64,000 bases of DNA from Primulina eburnea (lineage: Eukaryota > Streptophyta > Magnoliopsida > Lamiales > Gesneriaceae), in contig NC_133109.1 in assembly GCF_022965805.1 (NCBI RefSeq), positions 3,325,869 to 3,389,868 on the forward strand. The letters are read 5' to 3'. Positions within the stretch are counted from its first letter, which is position 1. Every line of letters begins with the position of its first letter. A model generated the notes under the pieces. That model saw nothing but the letters and a program-made list of their open reading frames with translations. It made no database searches and was not told the origin of the DNA. Of the stretch, positions 10,551 to 23,200 are shown piece after piece. Made by a program: the position numbers and the translations under genes.

Positions 10551-10901
10551 TTGTGTCCTTCATATTTTTGGGAAAATATTATAACACGTTTGAGGTTTGA
10601 TGGCATGGTTTGGTACAAGGATTTACAATGTCGTGTCATGGGAAATTTTAGAATGTCCTAAGTAATGATTGAACTTGAAAGTAAGTACGATTTCTACGTT
10701 AAGTTATGCAAGTTAAGTATGCAAATTCATGTTAGTATGTGCATTAACGGCCTCGATCGAAGTTCAACGAATCCCTCAACGCCAAGTAAGTATGTATGAC
10801 GTGCAAAGAAAATATTTTAAGTTTTTGAGGTATGCTAAATGTCTTGTGACCAAATTATGAATGGGTTTGGAAGTCGGTGAACGTGGCCGAGGACCTCTCC
10901 G

Positions 10902-10990
10902 TCCCGTTAAATTATGAACGGGTTAGATCGTGGTTGGAAAGCGTTAAATTATGAACGGGGACCAACCAGCCCGTTATATTATGAACGGGG
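10902..10990 (+). repeat. ATTATGAACGGG repeats in the F 5' LTR
   Basis: Three to four near-tandem copies of GTTAAATTATGAACGGG separated by about 20-30 bp. The same block occurs at 18580-18670 and, diverged, at 37393-37505 in the D LTR. Confidence 0.8.
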
Positions 10991-11297
10991 ATCTCATGTA
11001 TGCGGCAGTGGATACGTCCCTGTCAGCCTAGTACTTTGGTGTGTCTGATCAGGCGTTTATTATGCTATGGGTCACTTGCTTGGAAACATCCTCTACGCAA
11101 AAATGATGAAGTCATGTATGTTTTAGTATGCTCAAGTATGCAGTTATGATTATGAAAGTTTCACGCTATGGCACGTCTATATATGTATGCAAGTTCAAGA
11201 TTATTATGCAAGCTCAAGTTTCAAGTTATGTACGTTCTATTTTTAAGGTGCATGCGATTTTATTATGTAGTATTCGTTATCCCAGTGTATACGTGTT

Positions 11298-11311
11298 GAG
11301 TCTTTAGACTC
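11298..11311 (+). repeat. Conserved LTR palindrome GAGTCTTTAGACTC
   Basis: Perfect 6 bp arms with a 2-base loop, about 320 bp before the LTR end. Also present at 18976-18989, 37810-37823 and 47237-47250 in other gypsy LTRs. Confidence 0.8.
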
Positions 11312-11632
11312 ACTAGACTTGATCGATGCAGGTAACTATGTTGATGAGGAGACGGGAGGTGGCGACCAAGGGGCAGGCTTGGACTGAGCGGGAGGTTAGA
11401 CCCGAGGACCGCCTACGTTATTTTAAGATTTTAAGAAAATACAGTTTTACTCTTATTTTATCACTTGTGAGACATTTAGAGACAGCTTTTCTTTTAGCAA
11501 ATTTTAGTTGGCGATATTGATTTCAAATATTGTTTTGATGAATGATGAGTGACGACCGTATGGATGGGTATATTAAGAAAATTTTTAATTTTTCCGCAAA
11601 TTTTAAGTATGAAAAGTACGGTTCGTTACAGT

Positions 11633-11644
11633 TGGTATCAGAGC
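11633..11644 (+). other. Primer-binding site of gypsy F
   Basis: TGGTATCAGAGC, complementary to initiator tRNA-Met, starts two bases after the 5' LTR end. Confidence 0.9.
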
Positions 11645-11863
11645 GGTGTTCTTGTAAAGGGTCACGCCTACTGCCAGTCGCAAGAAGCTCACGAAGTCAC
11701 ACCTCAAGTCTCTAAGGTTAAAGTTTTACATTATGTTATGTAGTAAGCTTCAAGTTATGGTTTCAGTCTGTGCATGTTTTAAGTTTGATTTACGTGCATC
11801 ATAAAATATTGATATAGGTTCATGCATATTGGGTTTACGTGTTGGGTGAATTATTGGAACAGT

Positions 11864-12947
11864 ATGCCTCCTAGACGTGTGATCGACCGGGAAGACAGGG
11901 AGGAGGACAGAGAGCCTCGAGTTGAGGAGAGGGCCAATCCTCCACCGCCACCACCACCAGATATGCAGGCTCAGATGCTTGCTGGTATGACACAGTTCTT
12001 CGCATAGTTTGCGGGGAACCAGGCAGCAGCAATGGGTGCAGGGGCGAGTCCCCAACAAGAGGCAGTATATGAAAGGTTTAGGAGGATGAGTCCTAAGGAG
12101 TTTTCGGGTACCACTGACCCGATGGTAGCAGAGGGATGGATTAAGTCCATAGAGGTAATCTTTGACTTTATGGAACTAACCGACACAGATAGGGTCAGAT
12201 GTGCCACGTTCCTTCTGACAGGGGACGCCAGATTATGGTGGGAGAGTGCATCAGTGGCAGTCAATTTGCAGGTGCTGCCTTGGAATGGTTTTAAGGAGGC
12301 CTTCTACTCCAAGTACTTCACTGAGGAAGTACGAACCAGACTCACCAACGAGTTTATGACGCTGCGGCAGGGGGACAGTAGCGTGGCAGAATTTGTTAGG
12401 AAGTTTGAGAGGGGATGTCACTTTGTGCCCCTCATTTCTAATGATGTCCAGGAAAATTTGAGGCACTTCTTAAATGGTTTGCGGCCGATCCTGCACCGTG
12501 ATGTGAGGGTAGCTGGCCCTACTTCTTATGCAGTTGTCGTTTCTAGAGCTCTGGCGGCAGAGCAAGACCAGCGAGATATTGAGGCGGACAGGCAGGGCAA
12601 GAGGCCCTATCAGGCACCATCGCAACACCAGCAGCAACAACAGCAGAGACCCCAGTTTAAGAGGCCGTTTCAGGGGCCGCCTGGGAAAAAGCCATATCCA
12701 GGACCGCCAAAGGGCAAGGGTCCAATTCAGCAGCAAGGGGCGCCTCAGAAGCCCGCTATCTTCCCAGTGTGCCAGAAGTGCAATCGCCAGCATCCCGGAC
12801 ATTGCCTATGGGGATCCGGGAAATGTTTTAAATGTGGAGCTACAGATCACGTGCTGAAAGAGTGCCCACAGTGGAAGCAGCCAACCCAGGGAAGGGTATT
12901 CGCCATGCATGCTCAGGAGGTGGACCCAGACACCACTTTACTGACTG
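11864..12947 (+). CDS. Gag of gypsy F (exon 1 of gag-pol) with one nonsense codon
   Basis: The start ATG (MPPRR) is chosen because the basic and proline-rich start is typical of Tekay Gag. A proline run follows, then the retrotransposon Gag capsid region (EGWIKSIEVIFDFMEL, ARLWWES, FYSKYF near residues 95-165). A glutamine-rich linker leads to a CCHC knuckle CFKCGATDHVLKEC near residue 325, preceded by a CxxC...HxxxC-type pair. A TAG at 12005-12007 interrupts the frame at codon 48; the same TAG is present in element D at 38411. Without splicing, the frame runs through the intron and stops at 13013-13015, giving a Gag-only product. With splicing it joins the protease frame exactly. Confidence 0.88.
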
Positions 12948-13122
12948 GTAAACTTTTCTACCTAAGCTCAGTATTATTCTGCCTTGCATGTGGAATTTTT
13001 ACTTGGGATTATTAGCGTGCTAGTAATATTTTGTTTGCCTAGGGTTATTGAGTTCTATTGTGCTTAAGGTTTATGTTAGAAATTTTGGGAAAAATAAGTG
13101 GTGTTGTACTAACGCATATCAG
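12948..13122 (+). other. Candidate spliceosomal intron between gag and protease of gypsy F
   Basis: The 175 bp segment starts GTAAAC after exon end ACTG, ends CATATCAG, and carries a perfect TACTAAC branch site at 13108-13114, eight bases before the terminal AG. Joining 12947 to 13123 restores one frame from TLLTG to [11 protein letters not shown] and the [11 protein letters not shown] protease motif. Unspliced RNA encodes Gag only. Confidence 0.75.
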
Positions 13123-16100
13123 GAAACATTTTTATTAAGAGATTATCCACAACTACACTGATAGACTCAGGAGGCACTCACTCCTTCATATCAGAGACGT
13201 TTGCTAATCATTTGGACCTCAAGTCCATTGGCCTAGACGTGAACTTTTCGGTGACAGTCCCGTCAGGGGAAGAACTGTTGGCTACCAGTGTGATCAGAGA
13301 CATTGATCTAGAACTACATGGCCACCTGGTATATGCAGATTTAATCCTATTGCCGATGCCAGAATTCGACATTATCTTGGGCATGGACTGGCTGACAAAG
13401 AACAGAGTCTTAATTGAATTTCAGAAGAGGTCAGTTTTGGTTAGATCGCCGGGCATGGAACAGTTTCTTTTCGAACCAGCTAGATGGAGAAGCTTCCTTC
13501 GCATGATTTCGTGCATGAAGGCGAGGAGGTTGATCTCCAAGGGGTGTCAGGCCTTCTTGGCTAGTATTATTTCAGTGCGTGATGTGCCCACTCCATCTTT
13601 ATTAGAGGTGCCGGTAGTCAGAGACTTCCCAGACGTCTTTCCTGATGACGTCACAGGCCTTCCACCAGAGAGAGAGGTGGAGTTTGCAATCGATCTCGTG
13701 CCAGGCACAGCGCCAATCTCTAAGGCACCATACAGATTAGCTCCAGCTGAGATGTTAGAGCTCAAGCAGCAGATTCAGGAGCTCCTCGACAAAGGATTTA
13801 TCCGCCCTAGCTTCTCACCGTGGGGCGCACCAGTGCTTTTTGTAAAAAAGAAGGATGGGAGCATGAGACTGTGCATCGATTACCGAGAGCTGAACAAGGT
13901 AACGATCAAGAATAAGTACCCACTTCCTAGAATCGAAGACTTGTTTGATCAATTACAGGGAGCTACAGTTTTCTCTAAGATAGATCTTCGATAAAGGTAT
14001 CACCAGCTGAAGGTTAAGGATGCAGATGTTCACAAGACGGCCTTCAGGACCAGGTATGGGCATTTCGAGTTCTTAGTAATGCCATTTGGTTTGACGAATG
14101 CTCCAGCAATTTTCATGGACCTCATGAATCGAGTATTTCAGCCCTACCTTGACCAGTTAGTCATAGTGTTTATTGACGACATTCTCATATACTCGAAGAG
14201 CCATGAGGAGCATAACCAGCATTTGAGGACAGTTTTGCAGACCTTGCAGAGTCGCAAGCTATTTGCGAAGTTCAGTAAGTGTGAATTTTGGCTGCAGAAA
14301 GTTGCATTTTTGGGGCATATAGTATCTAGCAGTGGTATTGAGGTGGACCCAGCGGAGGTATCAGCCGTTAAGGAATGGGTTGAGCCAAAGAACGCATCAG
14401 AAATCCGCAGCTTTTTTGGTTTAGCCGGTTACTACCGTAAGTTCATTAAGAGATTTTCGTCCATAGCAGTGCCGCTCACTTCACTAACCAAGAAAAATGC
14501 TAAGTTTGTGTGGAGTGGGGAATGCCAGAAGAGCTTCGACACCTTGAAGCAAGCTCTTATTTCAGCGCCAGTGCTAGCCATGCCATCAGGGCAAGGAGAT
14601 TTCGTATTATATATCGATGCATCTAAGCTCGTGCTAGGCGCAGTATTGATGCAGCAGGGTCGGGTCATAGCTTATGCCTCCAGGCAGTTGAAAGTGCACG
14701 AGAAGAACTACCCGACGCACGATCTTGAGTTAGCCGCCGTGGTCTTCGCATTGAAAATTTGGAGACACTATCTATACGGCGAGAAATGTCAGATTTTCAC
14801 CGACCACAAGAGTCTCAAATATTTCTTCACGCAGAAAGAGTTGAATATGAGACAGAGACGGTGGTTAGAACTTGTGAAAGACTATGATTGCGAGATTAGC
14901 TACCACCCGGGAAAAGCTAATGTTGTCGCAGACGCCTTAAGCAGAAAAGTGGCAGTTGTCGCTCAGTTGTCAGCTCAGAGACCGCTACAGTCGGAGATTC
15001 AGAAGTTTGGTCTAGAGATTTATCGTGATGGCAAGGCTCCTAGGCTGTCTAATCTGACAGTCAAGTCTGATTTGCTAGATCGCATCCGGGCAGGTCAGTT
15101 TTCAGATGAGCAGTTACAGAAATGGAGACTGAAAGACGAAGCCAAGGGTAGTGTTTTGTACACAGTTTCAGACGGCATTGTGAGATACAGAGGTAGATTG
15201 TGGGTGCCTAGTGTTGGTTCGATCAGACAGGATATTTTGACAGAGGCACACGCATCTCCGTATTCCATTCACCCAGGAGGTATAAAGATGTACAAAGACC
15301 TACAGTTATTGTATTGGTGGCCAGGGATGAAGCGAGACATCCGTAGATTTGTATCAGAATGTCTCACTTGTCAGCAAGTAAAAGCTGAACATCAGAGGCC
15401 AGCAGGGTTGTTTAAGTCACTCCCCATTCCCGAGTGGAAGTGGGACAACATTACTATGGATTTCGTGGTTGGGTTGCCGAGATCAGTCAGAGGGTCGAAT
15501 TCCATTTGGGTTATAGTGGACCAACTCACTAAATCAGCGCATTTTCTACCAGTGAAGACGACTTTCTCCATGACGCAGTATGCGGAGCTTTATCTCAGGG
15601 AGATAGTTCGTTTGCATGGATTCCCAGTTTCAATTGTGTCCGACAGGGACCCAAGGTTTACGTCGTCCTTCTGGAAGAGCTTACATGCGGCCATGGGGAC
15701 GAAGTTGCTTTTCAATATAGCTTTTCACCCGCAGACAGATGGCCAGTCTGAGCGAGTGATTCAGATTTTAGAGGATTTGCTGAGAGCGTGCATGATTGAT
15801 TTTCAAGAAACTTGGGAGTCTAGACTACCTCTAGTGGAGTTCACATACAACAACAGCTTCCAAGCTTCTATTGGTATGGCTCCCTATGAGGCGTTGTACG
15901 GGAGGAAGTTCAGATCACCAGTTCATTGGGATGAAGTTGGTGAGAGGACAGAACTTGGTCCAGAGATAGTTCAACAGACTGCAGACGTGGTGGTCAAAAT
16001 TCGTGACCGGATGAAGACTGCCCAAAGTCGTCAGAAGAGCTACGCTGATAAAAGGAGAAGAGATCTCGAGTTTGCCGTAGGAGGTCACGTCTTTATCAAG

Positions 16101-16502
16101 ATAGCACCTACGAAGGGTGTTATGAGATTTGGAAAGAGGGGCAAACTGAGTCCGAGATTCATTGGACCGTTCGAGATTTTGGACAGAGTTGAGACACTAG
16201 CCTATCGTGTTGCCCTTCCGCCGAATCTGGCCGGGGTGCACAATGTGTTCCATGTCTCGATGCTGAGGAAATATCTGGCGAATCCTTCGCATATTCTGAG
16301 TTATGAGCCGTTGCAGCTGGCTCCAGACCTGTCTTATGAGGAGAAACCAATCCAAATCCTAGACAGACAAGAGCGTAGGCTTCGGAACAAAGTGACTAAG
16401 CTAGTCAAAGTTCGGTGGCTAAACCAATTAGTGGAAGAGGCCACATGGGAGTCAGAGACAGATATGAGACTTCGCTACCCGGAGTTGTTCGGTAAGACTT
16501 AA
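13123..16502 (+). CDS. Pol of gypsy F (protease, RT, RNase H, integrase, chromodomain-like tail)
   Basis: About 1,126 codons in one frame with a single TAA at 13992-13994 inside the RT (KIDLR-stop-RYHQL). The protease has [11 protein letters not shown]. The RT has PFGLTNAP and [10 protein letters not shown]. RNase H has [24 protein letters not shown] and TDHKSLKY. The integrase zinc domain ends in [14 protein letters not shown], followed by the core with [19 protein letters not shown] and [12 protein letters not shown]. The C-terminus has the GPFEIL segment and a chromodomain-like region ([14 protein letters not shown]...YPELF). It would copy RNA to DNA and integrate it; the chromodomain may bind modified histones. 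Apart from this stop and the gag TAG it looks intact. Confidence 0.92.
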
Positions 16503-16523
16503 TTTCGAGGACGAAATCTTTAT

Positions 16524-16538
16524 AAGTAGGGGAGGAAC
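16524..16538 (+). other. Polypurine tract of gypsy F
   Basis: AAGTAGGGGAGGAAC directly before the TG of the 3' LTR. Element D has a matching tract before 35431. Confidence 0.85.
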
Positions 16539-19314
16539 TGTAGTGCCCAAATTCAGTACACGTATAACCCATGCATTTATTTAATTATTAGATCATTTAA
16601 TTATTTTTAACTGAGTTTTAGCCATGCATAATTTAGGAAAATGCATTATTTTAAATTATTCATGTTCATTGCGTTACACGTTAAAATATCCTTTTCGAGT
16701 TTCATGTTTCAGGCGTTTATTCGAGGCGGGATTGACCCGGTGAAGATCTTTGGCAATTTTAAAAGACGGTATTTTATTTTTAGTGGAGTGGGGCATTTTA
16801 AATAATTTAATCTAGTTTTAGTAATTTAAAAGCCTAATTTGACTATTAGGAGATTTTGGAGACTTTAAAGTTTTAAGGAATTGTCTCATGTGCACTTCAT
16901 TTCAATCACACGATTTTTATTTAAAGTTAGTAGTGAGTTAATCCCTTGATTGGTTGTTAATTAGTAATTAAGTATATTATTGTCCCTAATTAACACCCTA
17001 ATCTCCTACCCACTACACAAAACGCACGCACACACACACTTTACACACACCACTCACGACACTCACACATACACACACACAATTTTATTTCTCTCTTCAC
17101 TTCATTCTTTTAAAAGAAAACCTAGGGTTCTTGAGAAGCATAGCAGCCGCACCCTCCCTTTAAGTTCCAGCAAGGTTTTGTTGCATTTTATTCAAAGAAA
17201 ACGGTGCCACGTTCGTCTCGGATCAACCACGCTTCTATCTCCGCTTCGGTATCGCCGTTTCGGTAACGTTTGATATCAAAAGCCACGTATATTCTGTTCT
17301 TTCTGCATCGATCTTGTCATAGTATGCGTAGTGTATTTTTATGCGTGAAAATCCATGTGTGACGTTCGTCGTTTGAGCGGAAAACGGTTTGAATGCGTTT
17401 GAAATACTTTTTAGATCTGAAATCTCGTAACTCACTGTTCTGTTGAAAACTGCGATTTTTCTGTCGAGATTTTGAGAAAACTTTCAACTAAAAAATTGTA
17501 GAACTTTTCGATGCCTTTGATTTGATATAAAATTCGAGATTTTTGGATGAAAATTGAGTGAGTTATGATGTTTTTCGTGGGACTGCTCAAACTGCGTTTT
17601 CAGAAAAGTTATGATATTGATGTATCCTTGGAGTTTAATTGTTGCAGGCTTCGTTGGGGATCAACGGGTGATCGTTGCTGCGTATAGGTACCTCGGTTAT
17701 GTTATTTGGACGGTCACTAATGGTTCATTTCGAGTCGATAGGCACTAAGTTGAATCAAGAGTCGTAGGAAGAAACATTGTGTCGAATTTTGAGTTGTGTC
17801 GTAGTTGTTGATGGTTTGTTACTCTTGGGGTAATGATAATGTTTACTTGGGTTTGGTATAATGCCTTAGTGTTCTAGGAACGACTCATGGTGTCGTTTCA
17901 TAGTCCTTGTAATCGAGTCTAGGATGTCAGCAAAGCATGTACAGAATTTTCGTAAGTTCGCGATCACAGTGGGTACACGGACCCGCACCCGGACCCTGTC
18001 ACGAGGTCCGTGCCTTTGTTTTCTTCTCGGCGTCTTTTTCCAGTATCTACACGGACCCCTACACGGATGAGAGCACGGGGTCCGTGCCTTTGGGTTTCAC
18101 TTAGTGTATTCTTCCAGTGCCTACACGGATGTCCACCCGGACCCTGACACGGGGTCCGTGCCTTTGCTTCCTTTCGATGTCTATTTCCAGAGTCTACACG
18201 GACCCCTACACGGATGTAGGTACGGGGTCCGTGTCCTTCATATTTTTGGGAAAATATTATAACACGTTTGAGGTTTGATGGCATGGTTTGGTACAAGGAT
18301 TTACAATGTCGTGTCATGGGAAATTTTAGAATGTCCTAAGTAATGATTGAACTTGAAAGTAAGTACGATTTCTACGTTAAGTTATGCAAGTTAAGTATGC
18401 AAATTCATGTTAGTATGTGCAGCAACGGCCTCGATCGAAGTTCAACGAATCCCTCAACGCCAAGTAAGTATGTATGACGTGCAAAGAATATATTTTAAGT
18501 TTTTGAGGTATGCTAAATGTCTTGTGACCAAATTATGAATGGGTTTGGAAGTCGGTGAACGTGGCCGAGGACCTCTCCGTCCCGTTAAATTATGAACGGG
18601 TTAGATCGTGGTTGGAAAGTGTTAAATTATGAACGGGGACCAACCAGCCCGTTAAATTATGAACGGGGATCTCATGTATGCGGCAGTGGATACGTCCCTG
18701 TCAGCCCAATACTGTGGTGTGTCTGATCAGGCGTTTATTATGCTATGGGTCACTTGCTTTTAAACATCCTCTACGCAAAAATGATGAAGTCATGTATGTT
18801 CTAGTATGCTCAAGTATGCAGTTATGATTATGAAAGTTTCACGCTATGGCACGTCTATATATGTATGAAAGTTCAAGATTATTATGCAAGCTCAAGTTTC
18901 AAGTTATGTACGTTCTATTTTTAAGGTGCATGCGATTTTATTATGTAGTATTCGTTATCCCAGTGTATACGTGTTGAGTCTTTAGACTCACTAGACTTGA
19001 TCGATGCAGGTAACTATGTTGATAAGGAGACGGGAGGTGGCGACCAAGGGGCAGGCTTGGACTGAGCGGGAGGCTAGACCCGAGGACCGCCTACGTTATT
19101 TTAAGATTTTAAGAAAATACAGTTATACTCTGATTTTTATGATTGGATTGTGAGACATTTAGAGACAGCTTTTCTTTTAGCAAATTTTAGTTGGCGATAT
19201 TGATTTCAAATATTGTTTTGATGAATGATGAGTGACGACCGTATGGATGGGTATATTTAAGAAATTTTTTAATTTTTCCGCAAATTTTAAGTATGAAAAG
19301 TACGGTTCGTTACA
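16539..19314 (+). repeat. 3' LTR of gypsy F
   Basis: A 2,776 bp LTR from TGTAGTGCCC to GTTCGTTACA. It contains a CA-rich microsatellite near 17025-17085, the hairpin cluster at 17975-18235, the ATTATGAACGGG repeats at 18580-18670, and the GAGTCTTTAGACTC palindrome at 18976. I see no gene in it. Confidence 0.93.
17975..18235 (+). repeat. GC-rich hairpin cluster in the F 3' LTR
   Basis: Repeats of CTACACGGACCCCTACACGGATG and GGGTCCGTGCC halves that pair with each other. Counterpart of 10300-10550. Confidence 0.75.
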
Positions 19315-19494
19315 GGAGAAATATGTCAGATGCCCTCTCAAAATGGATGCTCCAGAGTTGGTTCTTTCCCAGGCCCATGGGCAAGCAAGGGTTGTTGCTG
19401 ATTTTCTACAGGAAAACGGTAATGTTTTCATCTATGAGCATGCTATTTTTCTACAATGTGCTATGTATGAAGAATAACCTTTATTGTTTGTGTT

Positions 19495-20050
19495 TGTTAT
19501 GAATCCATCTGCGATGCCGTATCTTCTAATTCTTGGCTGGACAACCTGCAAGTTTCAACACAACAGGAAACAATAGAATATAATGTGTTAGGATAAAAAA
19601 CCGGGCTCAGACGAACTGATTTTGGCCTCTCCAAATACACAGTAAACCAAGGCGAAGACCACAAAGATTTCCCGATCAAAACCCCGTTACTCTACACACA
19701 GTAGGAACGACACTGATCGAGAAAACACAAAGAACCGAGGACAGTTTCCAATCTCACACACTCTGGTATATCACTTTAGAAATAGAGAGGAAAAAGAGAA
19801 GAGAAAAGCTCTCATGCACAAAGCAAAGAACACTAGTATGTCGCCGAAGAAGAATGAAGCGTCCTGCTGCCTCTCAGAAAACTCACGCTTAGCTCTTCAC
19901 TCAAGTCGGCTGCTCGCACACAGATTGATACAAGAAATGTTAGGCAGCCCTCTATTAAAAGGAAAGGAAGAGAGGCTGAAGCCCTACAGCCCATATGTGA
20001 CATAAAGAGCTATGGTAATGGGCTTGGAAAAAGTTGGGCCAAACCCAACA
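19495..20050 (-). repeat. 3' LTR of copia E
   Basis: 556 bp, matching 24555-25110. It is preceded in element orientation by the polypurine tract at 20051-20063 (AAAGGTGGAGAAA on the minus strand). Confidence 0.93.
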
Positions 20051-20234
20051 TTTCTCCACCTTTCGGCCCAACGCCAGTTCACTGGACAGGAGAGTCACCT
20101 ACAGCCATCATCATCGCCCCACTTGCAGAAAACAAAAAGTTAGTACAAGTACCAATATGTAGCAAACACTGAGTAAGCTACACTACATAATAGAAACAGA
20201 ACACATCAATCAGAAGTATCAAAGTTTAAAATTT

Positions 20235-23200
20235 TTAGACAAGATATAAATTTTTCATTTGATAAACACTTAGTTCCCATGTCAGCAGGGTAAATTGACA
20301 AGGGATTTTTTCAAGATAAACTATGCCTTTTGCAACCACATCACGAATGTAGTGGAATCTAACATCAATATGTTTAGTTCTATCATGAAAAAAGAGATTT
20401 TTACACAGTTGTATACCAGACTGACTATCAGAAAATACTACAACTTCACCTTCAAGAAAACCAATTTCAGAAATAAGACCTTTCAACCAAATAGCTTCTT
20501 TTAAAGCTTCAGTGACAGCAACATACTCAGATTCAGTGGTTGAAAGAGCAACTATGTGTTGTAATTGAGATTTCCAGCTAATACAAGCACCACACAAATT
20601 AAACACATAAGAAGTTGTTGATTTTCTATTGTCCCTATCATTTGCATAGTTAGAATCCACATATCCAATCAATTTAACACCAACATAAGATTTTGAAAAT
20701 TTTAAACCATGCTTCACAGAACCATTCAGATATCTCAAAAACCATTTGACAGCTTGCCAATGGTAAACACCAGGATTAGACATATACCAACTCAAACAAC
20801 TCACAGAATAAGCAATATCAGGCCTTGTGCTAACCATTAAATACATGACAGAACCTATAGCATTTGAATATGGCACATTCTTCATGTTTTTAAAATCAAA
20901 ATATGTTTTAGGGGATTGCTCTTTACTTAGAACAAAATGACCAGCTAAAGGCACATTGACTGATTTTGCATTTAACATGGAAAATTTACTCAAAACTTTC
21001 TTAACATAAGTATCCTGATTCAACAAAATGACAGAACATTTTCTATCTCTATAAATGTTCATGCCAAGAATACGTTTAGCATCTCCTACGAATTTCATAT
21101 CAAATTTAGCACTTAAGCAATTTTTGACATGATCAATAGTTTTCACACAAGAACTAATCAATAGCATATCATCCACATAGATACGCAAGAAAACAGGAAC
21201 TTTAGCATTTTGTTTGAAATACAAGCAATGATCATAATTACTTCTAGTAAAATTCATAGAGAGCATGCATTCATCAAACTTTTTATTCCATTGCCCAGGA
21301 GATTGCTTCAATCAATACAAAGATTTCTTTAGCAAACAAACATGATCAGGATACTTAGAATCAACAAAACCATCAGGTTGTCTCATAAAATTTCTTTCAT
21401 CAAGTTCACCATGTAAAAAAGCAGTTTTAACATCTAATTGTTTCAACTCCCAATCAAACTGAGCAACAAGGACAAACATAAACTTTACAACAGGAGCAAA
21501 TATTTCAGTATAGTCTATCCCTTTCTTTTGAGTAAAGCCCTTAGCCACTAACCTAGCTTTAAATCTGACAGATTCACATTCATTCTTGACCTTAAATAAC
21601 CACTTACAGTCCACAACAGAACAATTTTCAAGTTTAGGTACAAAAATCCAAGTGTTGTTAACATGCAGCGAATTAATTTCTTCATTCATCGCATTTAACC
21701 ATTGCACAAAATTTTCAGATTTTAAAGCTTCTTCATATGACTTAGGTTCAACTTTATCAATCGATTCAAACACACTAAATGCGTGAGAAGTCATATGAAA
21801 ATCATCAAATCATTGTGGCTGCCTAATATTTCTTTTAGATCTATCCCTAGCCAATTGATAATCATTCAAATCACTAAGATCAGTTTCAGGCATATTTTCA
21901 GCAATTTCTTCATGCACATCAATATCAACTTGATTATCAAAAACAGTTTCAGACAGGTTTTCAGTTAAATCGTTCACATCAGGAACATTCTGCACATTTT
22001 CAGAATCATGACTTGGACCAAGTAAATGCTCCATCTTGTTTGGAGCAGTGGCAGGTTCAGGAGTAGGTAAAGGAACAGATAAACAGGGAAATTCAGACTC
22101 ATTGAAAACAACATCCCTACTGATTAACACTTTAAAACCAGGTTGGTCCCTTACCCATAATCTATAACCCTTAACCCCATCAGGATATCCAAGAAAAACA
22201 CATTTCACAGACCTAGGTTCAAGTTTGTCATTTTTCTGATGCACAAAAACAGAACAACCAAAAACTTTCAGGTTTGAAAAATTAATTTGCGTACCAGACC
22301 ACACAGATTCTGGACACTTACCATTCAAAGGCACAGAAGGAGACCTATTTATCAAATAAACAGCAGTACAAACAGCTTCACCCTAGAACGTTTTTGAAAG
22401 ACCTGAACTTGCAAGCATACACCTCACCCTTTCAAGTAAAGTTCTATTCATACGCTCAGCTACACCATTTTGCTGAGGCGTATAAGGGACTGTCCTATGT
22501 CTTTGAATACCAGATTCAACACATAAATTGTCAAACAATCGATTACAAAATTCAAGACCATTATCAGTTCTTAGAATTTTAATTTTCTTACCTGTTTGAT
22601 TTTCAATAAATTTTTTCCAGTTTTTAAATTTCTCAGACACATCAGATTTGTTTTTCATTAAAAACACCCAAAATTTTCTTGAAAAATCATCAATAGCAGA
22701 TAGAAAATACTGATTTCCACCATGCGTTGGCACACTAGCAGGACCCCACACATCAGCATGCAAATTCTCAAGTATTTCAGAAGTGACAGAGTGTTTGGGA
22801 ATACGGGCATTTGGAAATTTAACTCGTGATTGTTTTTCAAGAACACAAGAATCACAAAATGGCATAAAAGACAATTTATCACTACCGAAATAACCATCTT
22901 TGTGCAAAATTTCAAGACCTTTAGAACTCATATGACCTAATCTTTTGTGCCACAAATCAGTTTTGTCACTTAAGAAAACATTCACAGAATTTTGCACATA
23001 AGATTCACATTCAGCATGACAAACATACAAGTTTCTCTTTTTGGCAGCTTTGAAAATCACTAAAGACCCTTTCATAATTTGCATAACCCCATTTCCCCAC
23101 CTACCTATTAAAACATCATCTTCTAATGCATCACAGGAAATCAAATTATGACATAAATCGGGAACATGCCTCACATTTTTCAAAGTTAACACATAACCAG

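Larger units (their letters stand above)
10052..11630 (+). repeat. Partial 5' LTR of gypsy F
   Basis: Matches 17717-19314 with small indels. It is cut on the left by copia A and ends GTTCGTTACA just before the PBS. Confidence 0.93.
10052..19314 (+). mobile_element. Ty3/gypsy Tekay/Del-like retrotransposon F (5' LTR truncated by copia A)
   Basis: Visible parts are the last 1.58 kb of the 5' LTR, PBS, gag, an intron, pol and a complete 2.78 kb 3' LTR. The integrase C-terminus carries a chromodomain-like segment, as in Tekay/Del chromoviruses. The shared parts of the two LTRs are about 97-98 % identical by eye, so F is moderately young and older than copia A. The right flank begins GGAGA inside a RAD17-like exon. 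Confidence 0.92.

Noticed and set aside
17025..17085. CA-rich microsatellite, also near 30700 and 35920
   Set aside because: Simple LTR-internal microsatellite at the same place in related LTRs; no further signal.
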